Source: Thelonectria olida (lineage: Eukaryota; Ascomycota; Sordariomycetes; Hypocreales; Nectriaceae). Taken from it: a stretch of DNA of 12,974 bases. The position numbers were made by a program, and so were the translations under genes. Under the pieces are notes generated by a model. That model was not told where the DNA came from, ran no database searches, and saw only the letters and a list, made by a program, of their open reading frames with translations. This document shows, one piece after another, positions 1 through 6,975 of the stretch. The DNA lies in contig JAGPYM010000158.1 of assembly GCA_020736575.1 (NCBI GenBank), forward strand, positions 1 through 12,974, in the 5' to 3' direction. Each line of letters starts with the position of its first letter. Position 1 is the stretch's first letter.

Positions 1-1
1 G

Positions 2-669
2 TCACTTGACGAGCCTCATTCCGATCTCGATTATGCCCTCATCGAGGCCAAGGATCCCGACCATCAGATGGCAAATGTTCTCAAACACTTCACTGTCCAT
101 GATGAGGACCTACCAATGGAAATCGACCATATAATCAAGTTGGGACAAGAAGATAAGGAGATAGTGGCCATCAGCGTCAGAGGCCCGGTGCCAGGCCGAA
201 TGTCTGGCACACCAGTCTATGCGCGGGCTCCAGGAAGCAGGGTCTTCGAGGAGTTGTATAGTGTCCAACTTAGCGGTCCCGTGGAAGTTGGGGACAGTGG
301 CGCTTGGATATTGGACAGAGAGTCACAGAGCTGGTGCGGATATATCGTTGCCGGATCACCTGGTTCGGGGGCCGCGTTGGTTGTTCCATCATACCACCTG
401 TTCGAAGACATTGAGCGTAGGATGGGAATACGGCCATCCCTCCCATCCAGCAGCTCTAAAGAAGTAATGGAATCCCATGAATTGCTCGAAAACGTCGATA
501 TCACTACGCCTCCGTTGTCCAGGCTCAAGGACTCGACCCAAGAACAAGACAAGGATCCCAGAGCACACATCAGTTCGCATGGCCTGAGTAGTGGCAACGC
601 ATTAACGCCTTCGGCCGGTTCGGTGACGGATGGCAGTCGAGTGCACTATGATTACATTGACCCACAGAT
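2..669 (+). CDS. Trypsin-like (chymotrypsin-fold) domain protein, 5'-partial exon
   Basis: The reading frame is already open at the window edge, so the start and catalytic-His region lie upstream. What is visible looks like the C-terminal half of a trypsin-like fold common in fungal multidomain proteins. SDLDYALIE, near the start, resembles the strand holding the catalytic Asp. GDSGAWILD, about 95 residues into the visible part, is the classic nucleophile-Ser GDSG motif. A Gly/Ala-rich strand and VVPSYHLFEDIERRMG follow. After about residue 145 the chain becomes Ser/Thr/Pro-rich, a probable linker. The apparent stop TAA at 671 overlaps a consensus donor GTAAGT at 670, so the exon more likely ends at 669 and splices to 780, continuing toward the ankyrin array. 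That would make a peptidase-like/ankyrin fusion. Proteolytic activity is not shown because His is out of view. The family call is from motifs only. Confidence 0.6.
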
Positions 670-779
670 GTAAGTGCCTGGTGCTGGAAGGAGGACATGC
701 CACGAACAGGTTCGGATTTAGCTTCTTCAGAGCCTATCTGTTGTACTTTTCAACCCAGTGCTAACACGATGAAAACCAG
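670..779 (+). other. Predicted spliceosomal intron (110 nt)
   Basis: Donor GTAAGT at 670-675, branch site GCTAAC at 760-765 and acceptor CCAG ending at 779. Splicing removes the TAA at 671-673 and joins codon AT|T (Ile). The resulting frame runs from 780 to 942 and is the same frame used by the intact ankyrin repeats farther downstream. Phase and signals agree. The alternative is that the upstream protein simply ends at 673. Confidence 0.6.
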
Positions 780-1326
780 TTCAGAACAGACGCGAATACC
801 TCCGCCTGCCTCAATGCCCGTGTCAATGTCACAGCTTTCGGGGACCGCAGCAGAAGGGACGCCGATATTGCATCAAGGGGCTGGTATGCAACGATCTCTA
901 TCCGCTTCCTTCGAAGGCCGCGAGAAGATCGTGCGATGCTGATCGACAATGGTGCGGACGTCAATGCGCAAGGCGGCGTCTATGGTAATGCTCTCCAAGC
1001 CGCTTCGATAGGCTTCGCGAAGATCGTGCAGATACTGCTCGACAATGGTGCGGACGTCAATGCGCAAGGCGGCCACTTAGTAATGCTCTCTTGTGCTTCC
1101 TTCGAGAGGCACGAGAGATCGTGCAGATACTGCTCGACAATGGTGCGGACGTTAATGCGCAAGGCGGCCAGAATGGTAATGCTCTCAATGCTGCTTCCTT
1201 AAGCCACGAGAGATCGTGCAGATACTGGTCGACAAGGTGCGGACGTCAATGCGCAAGGCGGCTACTATGGCAATGCTCTCCAAGCCGCTTCCCATAGAGG
1301 CCGCGAAGATCGTGCAGATACTACTC
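780..1326 (+). pseudogene. Decayed 5' portion of ankyrin array (multiple frameshifts)
   Basis: This stretch continues the upstream exon in frame through a Pro/Ser-rich linker and one diverged ankyrin unit (SASFEGREKIVR). It meets TGA at 940-942 after an apparent one-base loss near 931 (GTGCGATG where other units have GTGCAGATA). Ankyrin coding resumes in a second frame from 936 (NGADVNAQGG twice). It moves to a third frame by about 1091 after small indels near 1070-1120, and returns to the original frame by about 1300 after losses near 1235 and 1300. The NGAD anchor starts at 945, 1041, 1136, 1231 and 1327, so spacings are 96, 95, 95 and 96 instead of 99. The net change restores the original frame, yet no continuous protein can be read through. 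Either the repeats have decayed or the sequence has uncorrected indels. Confidence 0.65.
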
Positions 1327-2118
1327 GACAAAGGTGCGGACATCAATGCGCAAGGCGGCCACTATGGCAATGCTCTCCAAGCCGCTTCGTATACAGGCTA
1401 CGAGGAGATCGTGCAGATACTGGTCGACAATGGTGCGGACGTCAATGCGCAAGGCGGCCAGAATGGCAATGCTCTCTGTGCCGCTTCCAATAGAGGCTGC
1501 GAGAAGATCGTGCAGATACTGCTTGACAATGGTGCGGACGTTAACGCGCAAGGCGGCCAGAATGGCAATGCTCTCTATGCTGCTTCCTATAGACGCTACG
1601 AGAAGATCGTGCAGATACTGGTCGACAATGGTGCGGACGTCAATGCGCAAGGCGGCGACTATGGCAATGCTCTCTGTGCCGCTTCGTATACAGGCTACGA
1701 GGAGATCGTGCAGATACTGGTCGACAATGGTGCGGACGTCAATGCGCAAGGCGGCTACTATGGCAATGCTCTCTGTGCCGCTTCGTATAAAGGCTACAAG
1801 GAGATCGTGCAGATACTGGTCGACAATGGTGCGGACGTCAATGCGCAAGGCGGCTACTATGGCAATGCTCTCCAAGCCGCTTCCTTCGAAGGCCACGAGG
1901 AGATCGTGCAGATACTGGTCGACAATGGTGCGGACGTCAATGCGCAAGGCGGCGTCTATGGTAATGCTCTCTATGCTGCTTCCGAAAGAGGCCACGAGGA
2001 GATCGTGCAGATACTGCTCGACAATGGTGCGGACATCAATGCGAAAGGCGGCGTCTATGGTAATGCTCTCCAAGCCGCTTCCGATAGAGGCTTCGCGAAG
2101 ATCGTGCAGATCCTTAGG
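945..2118 (+). repeat. Ankyrin-coding tandem repeat array, 99-bp unit, 12 anchors
   Basis: The anchor GACAA(T)GGTGCGGAC begins at 945, 1041, 1136, 1231, 1327, 1426, 1525, 1624, 1723, 1822, 1921 and 2020. The last seven intervals are all exactly 99 bp. The first four are 96, 95, 95 and 96. Nucleotide identity between units is very high, including synonymous positions, indicating recent duplication or gene conversion in the 3' half. The polarity (damaged 5' edge, uniform 3' core) is the notable property. Confidence 0.9.
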
Positions 2119-2187
2119 AAAACAGGAAAGCGCGATCATGAGGAAGATCACGGTGAATCAACGTTTAAGAGGATCAAAGCTAAATAG
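1216..2187 (+). CDS. Ankyrin-repeat protein segment, highly uniform repeats, no clean start
   Basis: From about 1300 this open frame encodes eight or nine ankyrin units of 33 residues, each close to GADVNAQGG-xYGNALQAAS-xxGxEEIVQILVDN. The N-terminal part (1216-1300) reads the repeat DNA out of frame and is not ankyrin protein. The frame opens with GTG rather than ATG, so this is probably the 3' part of the upstream broken gene, not an independent gene. Repeats stop after VQILRKTGKR, and a short basic tail (TFKRIKAK) ends at TAA 2185-2187. Ankyrin arrays form protein-binding solenoids; in fungi, arrays with nearly identical units are typical of NLR-type and allorecognition proteins. Differences between units cluster in the few residues before GxEEIVQIL and after GG, the exposed variable positions. 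No transmembrane segment or catalytic motif is visible. Confidence 0.6.
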   Translation: MQILVDKVRTSMRKAATMAMLSKPLPIEAAKIVQILLDKGADINAQGGHYGNALQAASYTGYEEIVQILVDNGADVNAQGGQNGNALCAASNRGCEKIVQILLDNGADVNAQGGQNGNALYAASYRRYEKIVQILVDNGADVNAQGGDYGNALCAASYTGYEEIVQILVDNGADVNAQGGYYGNALCAASYKGYKEIVQILVDNGADVNAQGGYYGNALQAASFEGHEEIVQILVDNGADVNAQGGVYGNALYAASERGHEEIVQILLDNGADINAKGGVYGNALQAASDRGFAKIVQILRKTGKRDHEEDHGESTFKRIKAK

Positions 2188-2882
2188 GATCACGGGAAGA
2201 GACGGATACTACCAGCTCAGCTTGGAGTCCCAGGCTGAGGGTAGGAAAGACAAGAATTCATTCAATCTGGCAAGATATTTATTGTGCTTCTCCTTATGAT
2301 AGTACTCGAACCTGGCAGCACCGGTCTCATGAGACTTTTCCCATATCAATTTATCATTTTTAGCACCAGTATGTAATTGGAGAAGACGGGATGATCTACC
2401 TGGATCATTGTCACGGACCAATGTGCGAATCTGATTCCTCATCGCGCCGGACGATGACGGCTTGGATGGATCCTGGAGTGGGAGCTTGGGGCGTGGGGAC
2501 TGACGGAGGCGAACTTTCTGGTTCTGAATCCGTGTCCATGTTATCCCATTTCAAGTAATCAATAGTCATGGAGAATCATTTAATGCTACTTCCTGAGGAA
2601 GATTCCGATTGAATAAATTGGATGCCAAAGGTAAAGAAATAAGACACGAAACAGCGTTAAACTGCAATGCTGTCGAACGCGGGGCTGGTCACACGCAGGC
2701 GCCACCAGCCCCTGTAGTCACCTGCCAAAAAGTCTCCCAATCGCCCATAAAGCCAGTGCCAGGTGCCCACGCCCACACTCTCTTCTTTCCTCCTTCCCCT
2801 TCAAGCAGACACCTGGAAGTCCAATCTACAACTCCCTATGACCTCAAGGTCATTACGCGATACCTACCCAGGACCTACCTGG
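2188..2882. other. Intergenic region, no supported gene
   Basis: I see no convincing gene here. On the minus strand a 53-codon ATG frame (2569 to 2411, beginning MTIDYLKWDN) partly overlaps a 77-codon frame (2442 to 2209) containing a Lys/Glu-rich stretch (EYYHKEKHNKYLARLNEF). Together they could be a frameshifted remnant, but neither resembles a family I know. A 12-bp perfect palindrome, GTCTCATGAGAC, lies at 2324-2335, and ACCGGTCTC at 2320-2328 overlaps it. A pyrimidine-rich stretch (about 2775-2802) precedes the TATA box at 2883. Confidence 0.5.
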
Positions 2883-2891
2883 TATATAAAC
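2883..2891 (+). promoter_or_regulatory. TATA box of an unidentified transcription unit
   Basis: TATATAAAC, identical to the motif upstream of the BTB gene (3381-3389), follows a pyrimidine-rich segment. The nearest downstream ATGs (2998 and 3098) open only short, unrecognised frames of 81 and 42 codons. It may be the promoter of a lost or non-coding unit. Confidence 0.35.
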
Positions 2892-2940
2892 GCCTTACTT
2901 CTCAAGCTCTCCACTCGTTCCGAAAAGGCATTGGCGGACC

Positions 2941-2962
2941 CCGTAGGGGACCGGTCTCCTGT
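2941..2962 (+). repeat. 22-bp direct repeat, copy 1
   Basis: An exact 22-bp match to 4515-4536 in the same orientation. Its centre is the palindrome GACCGGTC (2949-2956). Flanking bases differ immediately on both sides, so only this short block is shared. Confidence 0.85.
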
Positions 2963-3380
2963 CTTCCGTGCCCTCCATCGTAAACTCGGGCCACTAGATG
3001 GTTCGTGCGAGCTGCTTTCACCACTTGAACTTCACCACGATCGTCGCGCCGCTGTTTTTGAGCCACACTGCGCCACAGCAATCAGCAGCCCACCAGCATG
3101 CCCGGCTACCAACTCACCATTGGCGTCGCTGCCGCCTTCCGGATCGTCTCGGAACCCCCATGGGATGGTCTTCCTGGCAGACGCAATTGTATCGTCAGTC
3201 TGCGGACAGCCAGACTCATGAGATAACAATCGGCGTGGTGTAACTGGGGAAAGAATCCGATAGAGTTCGAAAGTGGGGCGTAACACGCCACTTACCTCGA
3301 TCCAACGTCAAAGGACATCTTTGTTTTCTCCCGAACTTTCTTTGGTCGTGAATGGCAAGGGACAAGAGATGGCCCAAGAC
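2963..3380. other. Intergenic region upstream of the BTB gene, no supported gene
   Basis: Frames here (for example 2998-3243 on the plus strand, 81 codons, and 3032-3286 on the minus) show no recognisable domain or spliced gene. An ATG at 3098 in a good context (CAGCATGCC) opens 42 codons beginning MPGYQLTIGVAAAFR, too short to assign. It most likely holds 5' flanking DNA and perhaps the remnant of the unit driven by the TATA box at 2883. Confidence 0.4.
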
Positions 3381-3389
3381 TATATAAAC
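3381..3389 (+). promoter_or_regulatory. TATA box of the BTB-family gene
   Basis: TATATAAAC sits 114 bp upstream of the exon-1 ATG at 3503. No other TATA-like motif lies between, and the distance is normal for a fungal promoter with a moderate 5' UTR. Confidence 0.45.
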
Positions 3390-3591
3390 TGTAGACTTGA
3401 CTAAGTTCTTCCTCTTATGCGGTTTTGACATCCCGAGTTTTATTGTAATGCCTATCGTGTTCAGAACGAAGTGAGCCAACTGACATCGCAAGTAATTCCA
3501 AAATGAAGAAGCGCGACCAAAGGATGTTGGGCCTTCTAGAGCTCGATATGGACTCGTTCCGGGACGACGACGACCCCAGGCCTGCAACCTC

Positions 3592-3647
3592 GTAGGTTCT
3601 ACCAGCGTCTGGGTTTCATACTCCTTGTTAACTATTTCCGATCATAG
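3592..3647 (+). other. Intron 1 of the BTB-like gene (56 nt)
   Basis: Donor GTAGGT at 3592, branch-like TTAAC at 3628-3632 and acceptor ATAG ending at 3647. It joins 29 codons plus TC to T (Ser) and restores the frame of the BTB-like exon. Length and signals match the other introns in the window. Confidence 0.65.
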
Positions 3648-4292
3648 TCCTTATGGTGGTACACTCTTTCAGCTGTACTTCAAAGGGCAAGGGCCTCTAT
3701 ACATGCCAAATGGACTGCTTAAGAAGAGCCCAACATTCGCTGATCACCACTGCAATGAGGACATCCTTCGTCTCGAGGATGTGTCTTTGGACGCGGACCA
3801 CGTCATGGTTCATTTCCTCTACACAGGCACATACCAGTGCAACGAGTGTTCGGGTTTTTTCCATGGCCAGGGTCTATCGCCTCCCTACTCTTCGTCACCT
3901 GGCAACTAGGGAAATCCAGAGACTTGGAGATGGCCTTGGCCTGCCTTGCATCGTGGATGTCCTACAGGATGTGCATTCCAACCTCTGCGACGAAGATGAG
4001 TGGTTGGAGACTTACCTCGCTTCTCGAACTCGGTCCGAGCTTAACACTCTTGACAAGCCCAGGGCGTAGGCTCTTCTGCTTGAAATCGGGTGCGTTACAA
4101 CCATTAACAAGGCGCTACTAAGGGTCGTTGTTGGCAGGGAGCTGGAGCAAAGAGAGGCGCTTGCACAAAAGATCGAACATGCGGATCGGGCATTTGCTGC
4201 GCATAGCGGACTCATGAAACATGAGAGAATGGCAGCCTCGGCAAGAATACCGCCACCTGTGGACTACGTTGAGGTCGAGTCATCAGTAGAGT

Positions 4293-4477
4293 GGTCACCA
4301 GAGGTGGAGGAACCACCGGAAGAGAAGCCAGCAGAGGAGATACCAGCTGAGGGAGCTTGGTCAGCAGGGGAGGAGAAGCCAGCAGAGGATGCGATGCCGG
4401 TTGAGGCACTCTGGCCAGCAGCAGAGGAGAAGCCAGTAGAGCGAGCAGCGGACGAGAAGCCAGCAGCAGAGGAGGGG
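4293..4477 (+). repeat. Acidic Pro/Glu/Ala low-complexity tail (EEKPAEE repeats)
   Basis: GAGAAGCC recurs at 4322, 4373, 4427 and 4454, giving steps of 51, 54 and 27 bp. All are multiples of three, so the protein repeat (EEKPAEE, EEKPAED, EEKPVER, DEKPAAEE) was expanded while the frame was under coding constraint. It follows the predicted charged helix of the BTB-like protein. A disordered tail is likely; no function can be assigned. Confidence 0.7.
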
Positions 4478-4514
4478 TGTTATGAAGGGACGAAAGACGA
4501 CATTTGCCTACCTG

Positions 4515-4536
4515 CCGTAGGGGACCGGTCTCCTGT
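4515..4536 (+). repeat. 22-bp direct repeat, copy 2
   Basis: An exact match to 2941-2962, 1574 bp downstream in the same orientation. The central GACCGGTC (4523-4530) contains the same ACCGGT core inferred for the octamer array, whose first octamer starts at 4536, the last base of this repeat. In the BTB frame it encodes part of AVGDRSPV. Confidence 0.85.
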
Positions 4537-5531
4537 ACTGGTATTTAAATCCCAGGTCACGATGGGCGCGCCGTTTTGACAAGGCAATAATACTGGTATA
4601 AAACTGCAAGTGAGCGTCGCTGATTTGTCAGCGTCGGGACTTAATACTGGTATGGAAGGTGGTTGCTTTAGGGCAAGAGGTAAATACCGGTAAGATATAA
4701 GGGAAAGCCGTCCCCGAAGGATGCATAGAGCTACCAGTAAGAACGGGCTACCCCAGATCATTACTAGATCAATAAACATCTATAGAGTGGGTACTGGTAA
4801 GGTACCCAGTTGGTTACCAGTTATGGGGTTGGACTTGTACTAGTAAACAGATATTACCAGTCAAGGAAAGAGGCTCGTTACCAGTTATGGGGTTGGACTT
4901 GTACTAGTAAACAGATATTACCAGTCAAAGAAAGAGGCTCGTACCAGTATCTAGGTAGTTACTAGCAAGAGTTTGGGAGCCATACCAGTAGCGGATAATT
5001 ACTAGTCAGGGAAAAATGCTCATACTGGTAGCTAGTACGTAGAGATACTGGTATGTTAGGTTAATTTTGACCTTGATGTTGGTGATACTGGTCAGTAGGT
5101 CAAGCGACTGACTAGTAACAGTCGCCTCAAGAAGGAACGATACTAGTAAATGTTGTTTGTTTTAAACAGGGAGGGAAGGGCAAGAAGGAGCGGTACTGGT
5201 AATCGAGGCTAATTTAAACGGGAGGCTGGTGTTACCGGTCAGTAGTAGAGGCGCCCAACGGAAACGGTGAAAGGAATGATGCTAGTAGACTTGGCTAATT
5301 TAAACGGTGCGCAGGTTATCCACGAAAGTGGGTGTATAATCGTACCAGTATACATCGCCCAGTCAAATTGCGCATTGACACCCGAGAAGCAAGTTACGCC
5401 AGTACGTACTGGTAGTAAACTTGGCTAACTTGGACGGTTTAATCACTGTCAGGAAACGAGAGCATGATCATACCAGTACGCATCGCTTAATCGAATTCAT
5501 GCCGCACGGCTCGCTACCTCGATTACCAGTA
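4536..5531. repeat. Array of about 28 TAC-YR-GTA near-palindromic octamers
   Basis: Octamers of form TACTGGTA, its complement TACCAGTA, the palindrome TACTAGTA and rarely TACCGGTA (some with a changed outer base) start at 4536, 4591, 4645, 4685, 4732, 4792, 4815, 4838, 4855, 4879, 4902, 4919, 4942, 4960, 4983, 5000, 5023, 5046, 5086, 5110, 5141, 5194, 5233, 5280, 5343, 5407, 5471 and 5524. From 4792 to 5046 the steps are 23, 23, 17, 24, 23, 17, 23, 18, 23, 17, 23, 23; near 5343-5471 they are 64 and 64. Sequence between octamers is mostly unrelated, apart from TTGGCTAA(T/C)TT-like blocks near 5208, 5292 and 5423. No gene is supported in the interval. It could be a transcription-factor or transposase binding array, or a degenerate satellite, between the BTB remnant and the ankyrin gene at 5725. 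Confidence 0.85.
4814..4941. repeat. 64-bp tandem duplication within the octamer array
   Basis: 4814-4877 and 4878-4941 are identical except for one base (CAAGG versus CAAAG). Each copy contains three octamers. This is the youngest visible event in the array and shows it can grow by tandem duplication. Confidence 0.9.
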
Positions 5532-5724
5532 ACAGCCCATGGAATCATAATGACAAAGTCTTATTTAAACAAAGATGAGCCTATTCACGGTCGGCGCTCC
5601 GATGCATCAAGCACAAGACTTTGCGATAAATTCAAGGAAGGCCAACTTCCAACACAATTCCTGATCCATCGAATCGTTAACCCCATCACACTCGACCTGA
5701 CATATCGCAAGGATATAATACGAG

Positions 5725-6540
5725 ATGCTTAGTTTTATTGACAACAACGCTCCGCACGGCAATCTGATGGCGGAATCCATTCCCATTGCGTTGCATGATA
5801 ATTGCTACGAACCGAAGGAAAATCTCATTGAGGCCATCTTGGCGGGTGATGTTGCCCGCGTTCAGCAACTTTCTATGCGCAACTATTCGGTGCCGGCAAC
5901 CGACTCATGGGTTATCTACCAAGCTTGTCTCCAAGGCCTTGAAATGATGCATGCTCTTTCCATAAACCCAGATTCCAATATCAACCGGGCAATGCCTTGG
6001 CAAATGGGCGAGCAGACGATGCATTTTGTCCTCCGCACCCCTACATGTCGGTTTCGGGGAACTAAGATTGGTGTCATCTCTTTCCTTATTGAGAAGGGCG
6101 CTCATCCTTTGCAACGCGATCGACAAGGAAATACTGCTCTTCACCTCCTCGCTGAGAGCCCAGCCCAAAACAACACCGATGGATTCGGCATTATGCAACT
6201 TTTACTGGATAACACTACTTTTATCCCAAGCACAATTCGCAAAGAGTGTCTTTCCCATATCAACACTCGCAACGACCCTCAAGAAGAAGGCGAAGGCTGT
6301 ACGCCGCTAATGGTTGCTGTTCTTTGTGGCAACACCAGCTGCGTCCAGACCCTCTTAGAGCACGGTGCTAGCCCTCATCTTGTCGGTCCCTTGTTTCGGA
6401 CACCACTTTATTTTGCAGTGGTCAAGAATCTTACCGGGATCGCTCAGCTTCTCTTACAATATGGAGGTGTCATTGATTCTGAGATTGTGGCTAAGGCTTC
6501 GTCCTTAGAAATGATGACGGTGCTCAGTCAGAGTTTATAG
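5725..6540 (+). CDS. Ankyrin-repeat protein, intronless, 271 aa
   Basis: A single uninterrupted frame, starting at ATG 5725 (a later MAESIP at 5767 is an alternative start) and ending at TAG 6538-6540. Ankyrin-type helix pairs are visible throughout. LIEAILAGDVARVQQL is near residue 35. ISFLIEKGAHPLQRDRQGNT and ALHLLAES lie around 120-145, with MQLLLDN soon after. TPLMVAVLCGNTSCVQTLLE and HGASPHL lie around 193-220, then TPLYFAVVKNLTGIAQLLLQ and YGG. Units are diverged from one another, unlike the uniform array at the window start, so this is a stable, older ankyrin solenoid. No signal peptide, membrane helix or enzymatic domain is seen. It is probably a cytosolic protein-interaction adaptor; partner unknown. 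The octamer array ends about 190 bp upstream and could form its regulatory region. Confidence 0.75.
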   Translation: MLSFIDNNAPHGNLMAESIPIALHDNCYEPKENLIEAILAGDVARVQQLSMRNYSVPATDSWVIYQACLQGLEMMHALSINPDSNINRAMPWQMGEQTMHFVLRTPTCRFRGTKIGVISFLIEKGAHPLQRDRQGNTALHLLAESPAQNNTDGFGIMQLLLDNTTFIPSTIRKECLSHINTRNDPQEEGEGCTPLMVAVLCGNTSCVQTLLEHGASPHLVGPLFRTPLYFAVVKNLTGIAQLLLQYGGVIDSEIVAKASSLEMMTVLSQSL

Positions 6541-6766
6541 TGTGCGGGAGGAACAAGCAGTTTATAATATACTTGTCCGTTACAGCCATAAGCCGCAATA
6601 GAAATATAACAGTCATGCACCGACCGCTTGTCACCTACGCTCGGCTTCTGATGCGCGCTCGTAAAAGTGACATGCCTGCCTTCTGGGTACAAGCCAGTGG
6701 CTGTTCCTCAATTTCGCCTTTGGTGAGGGCATGTAAGGCTTCCCCAGCGGTGATTGTTTGCCTTGC

Positions 6767-6798
6767 TCCACAACTGGTTTCCGACAACCAGTTGTGGA
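6767..6798. repeat. Perfect 13-bp inverted repeat with 6-nt loop
   Basis: Arms TCCACAACTGGTT and AACCAGTTGTGGA are exact reverse complements around the loop TCCGAC. Each arm contains the ACTGGT/ACCAGT hexamer of the upstream octamer array. It could be a terminator-like or cruciform structure, or a paired protein-binding site. It lies about 230 bp beyond the ankyrin gene stop. Confidence 0.85.
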
Positions 6799-6975
6799 TA
6801 CGCAGGCGCCTGGTTGACCCTGATGCTACCAATCAGCAGGTCCCAGCAGCCGCCTTCCGGACAGTCTCCACTTATTGGTGCCGGAATCACCGAAAGATGC
6901 CGTCTCTAGGCGCCGGAGACGCTGAAACTTGCCGATTGGATTGACTGTGGCTGTTTGCAACCATGGGGTGATTGG

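Larger units (their letters stand above)
3503..4579 (+). pseudogene. BTB/POZ-like protein gene with frameshift and in-frame stop
   Basis: Exon 1 (3503-3591, MKKRDQRMLGLLELD...) joins across a 56-nt intron in phase to SPYGGTLFQLYF. This begins a BTB-like fold as seen in many fungal proteins: KKSPTFADH, ILRLEDVSLDADHVMVHFLYTGTYQ. Near 3836-3845 the frame shifts. The second frame then gives the expected continuation, ATSVRVFSMARVYRLPTLR and REIQRLGDGLGLP...DEWLETYLASR. A TAG at 4067-4069 interrupts it, after which the same frame runs open: LLEIG, a charged helix LEQREALAQKIEHADRAF, then an acidic Pro/Glu tail to the stop at 4577-4579. CAG to TAG is a plausible origin of the nonsense codon. BTB domains mediate dimerisation and often cullin-3 or transcription-factor interactions; the role here is unknown. 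The junction is shorter than the linker I expect in relatives, so a small out-of-frame deletion is likely. Confidence 0.65.

Noticed and set aside
1321..2151. 276-codon minus-strand open frame across the ankyrin array
   Set aside because: It is the antisense of the repeated unit; its periodic protein follows from stop-free repeat DNA and resembles no family.
1334..2299. 321-codon plus-strand frame overlapping the ankyrin frame
   Set aside because: It is a second-frame reading of the same 99-bp repeats (basic MRKAA-type units), so a shadow of the ankyrin frame.
3838..3866. Programmed frameshift at the T6 run in the BTB-like gene
   Set aside because: The second frame already shows family residues (ATSVRV) before the T run, so the shift lies upstream of it and no slippery site or intron is evident.
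2941..4536. LTR or terminal inverted repeat transposon bounded by the 22-mers
   Set aside because: The repeats are direct, only 22 bp, and no transposase, reverse transcriptase or target-site duplication is visible between or beside them.
4536..5531. CRISPR-like array
   Set aside because: Repeats are only 8 bp, occur in both orientations with 9- or 15-bp gaps, and the genome is fungal.
5421..5732. 103-codon frame upstream of the ankyrin gene
   Set aside because: It overlaps the end of the octamer array and the start of the ankyrin gene, and shows no recognisable domain.
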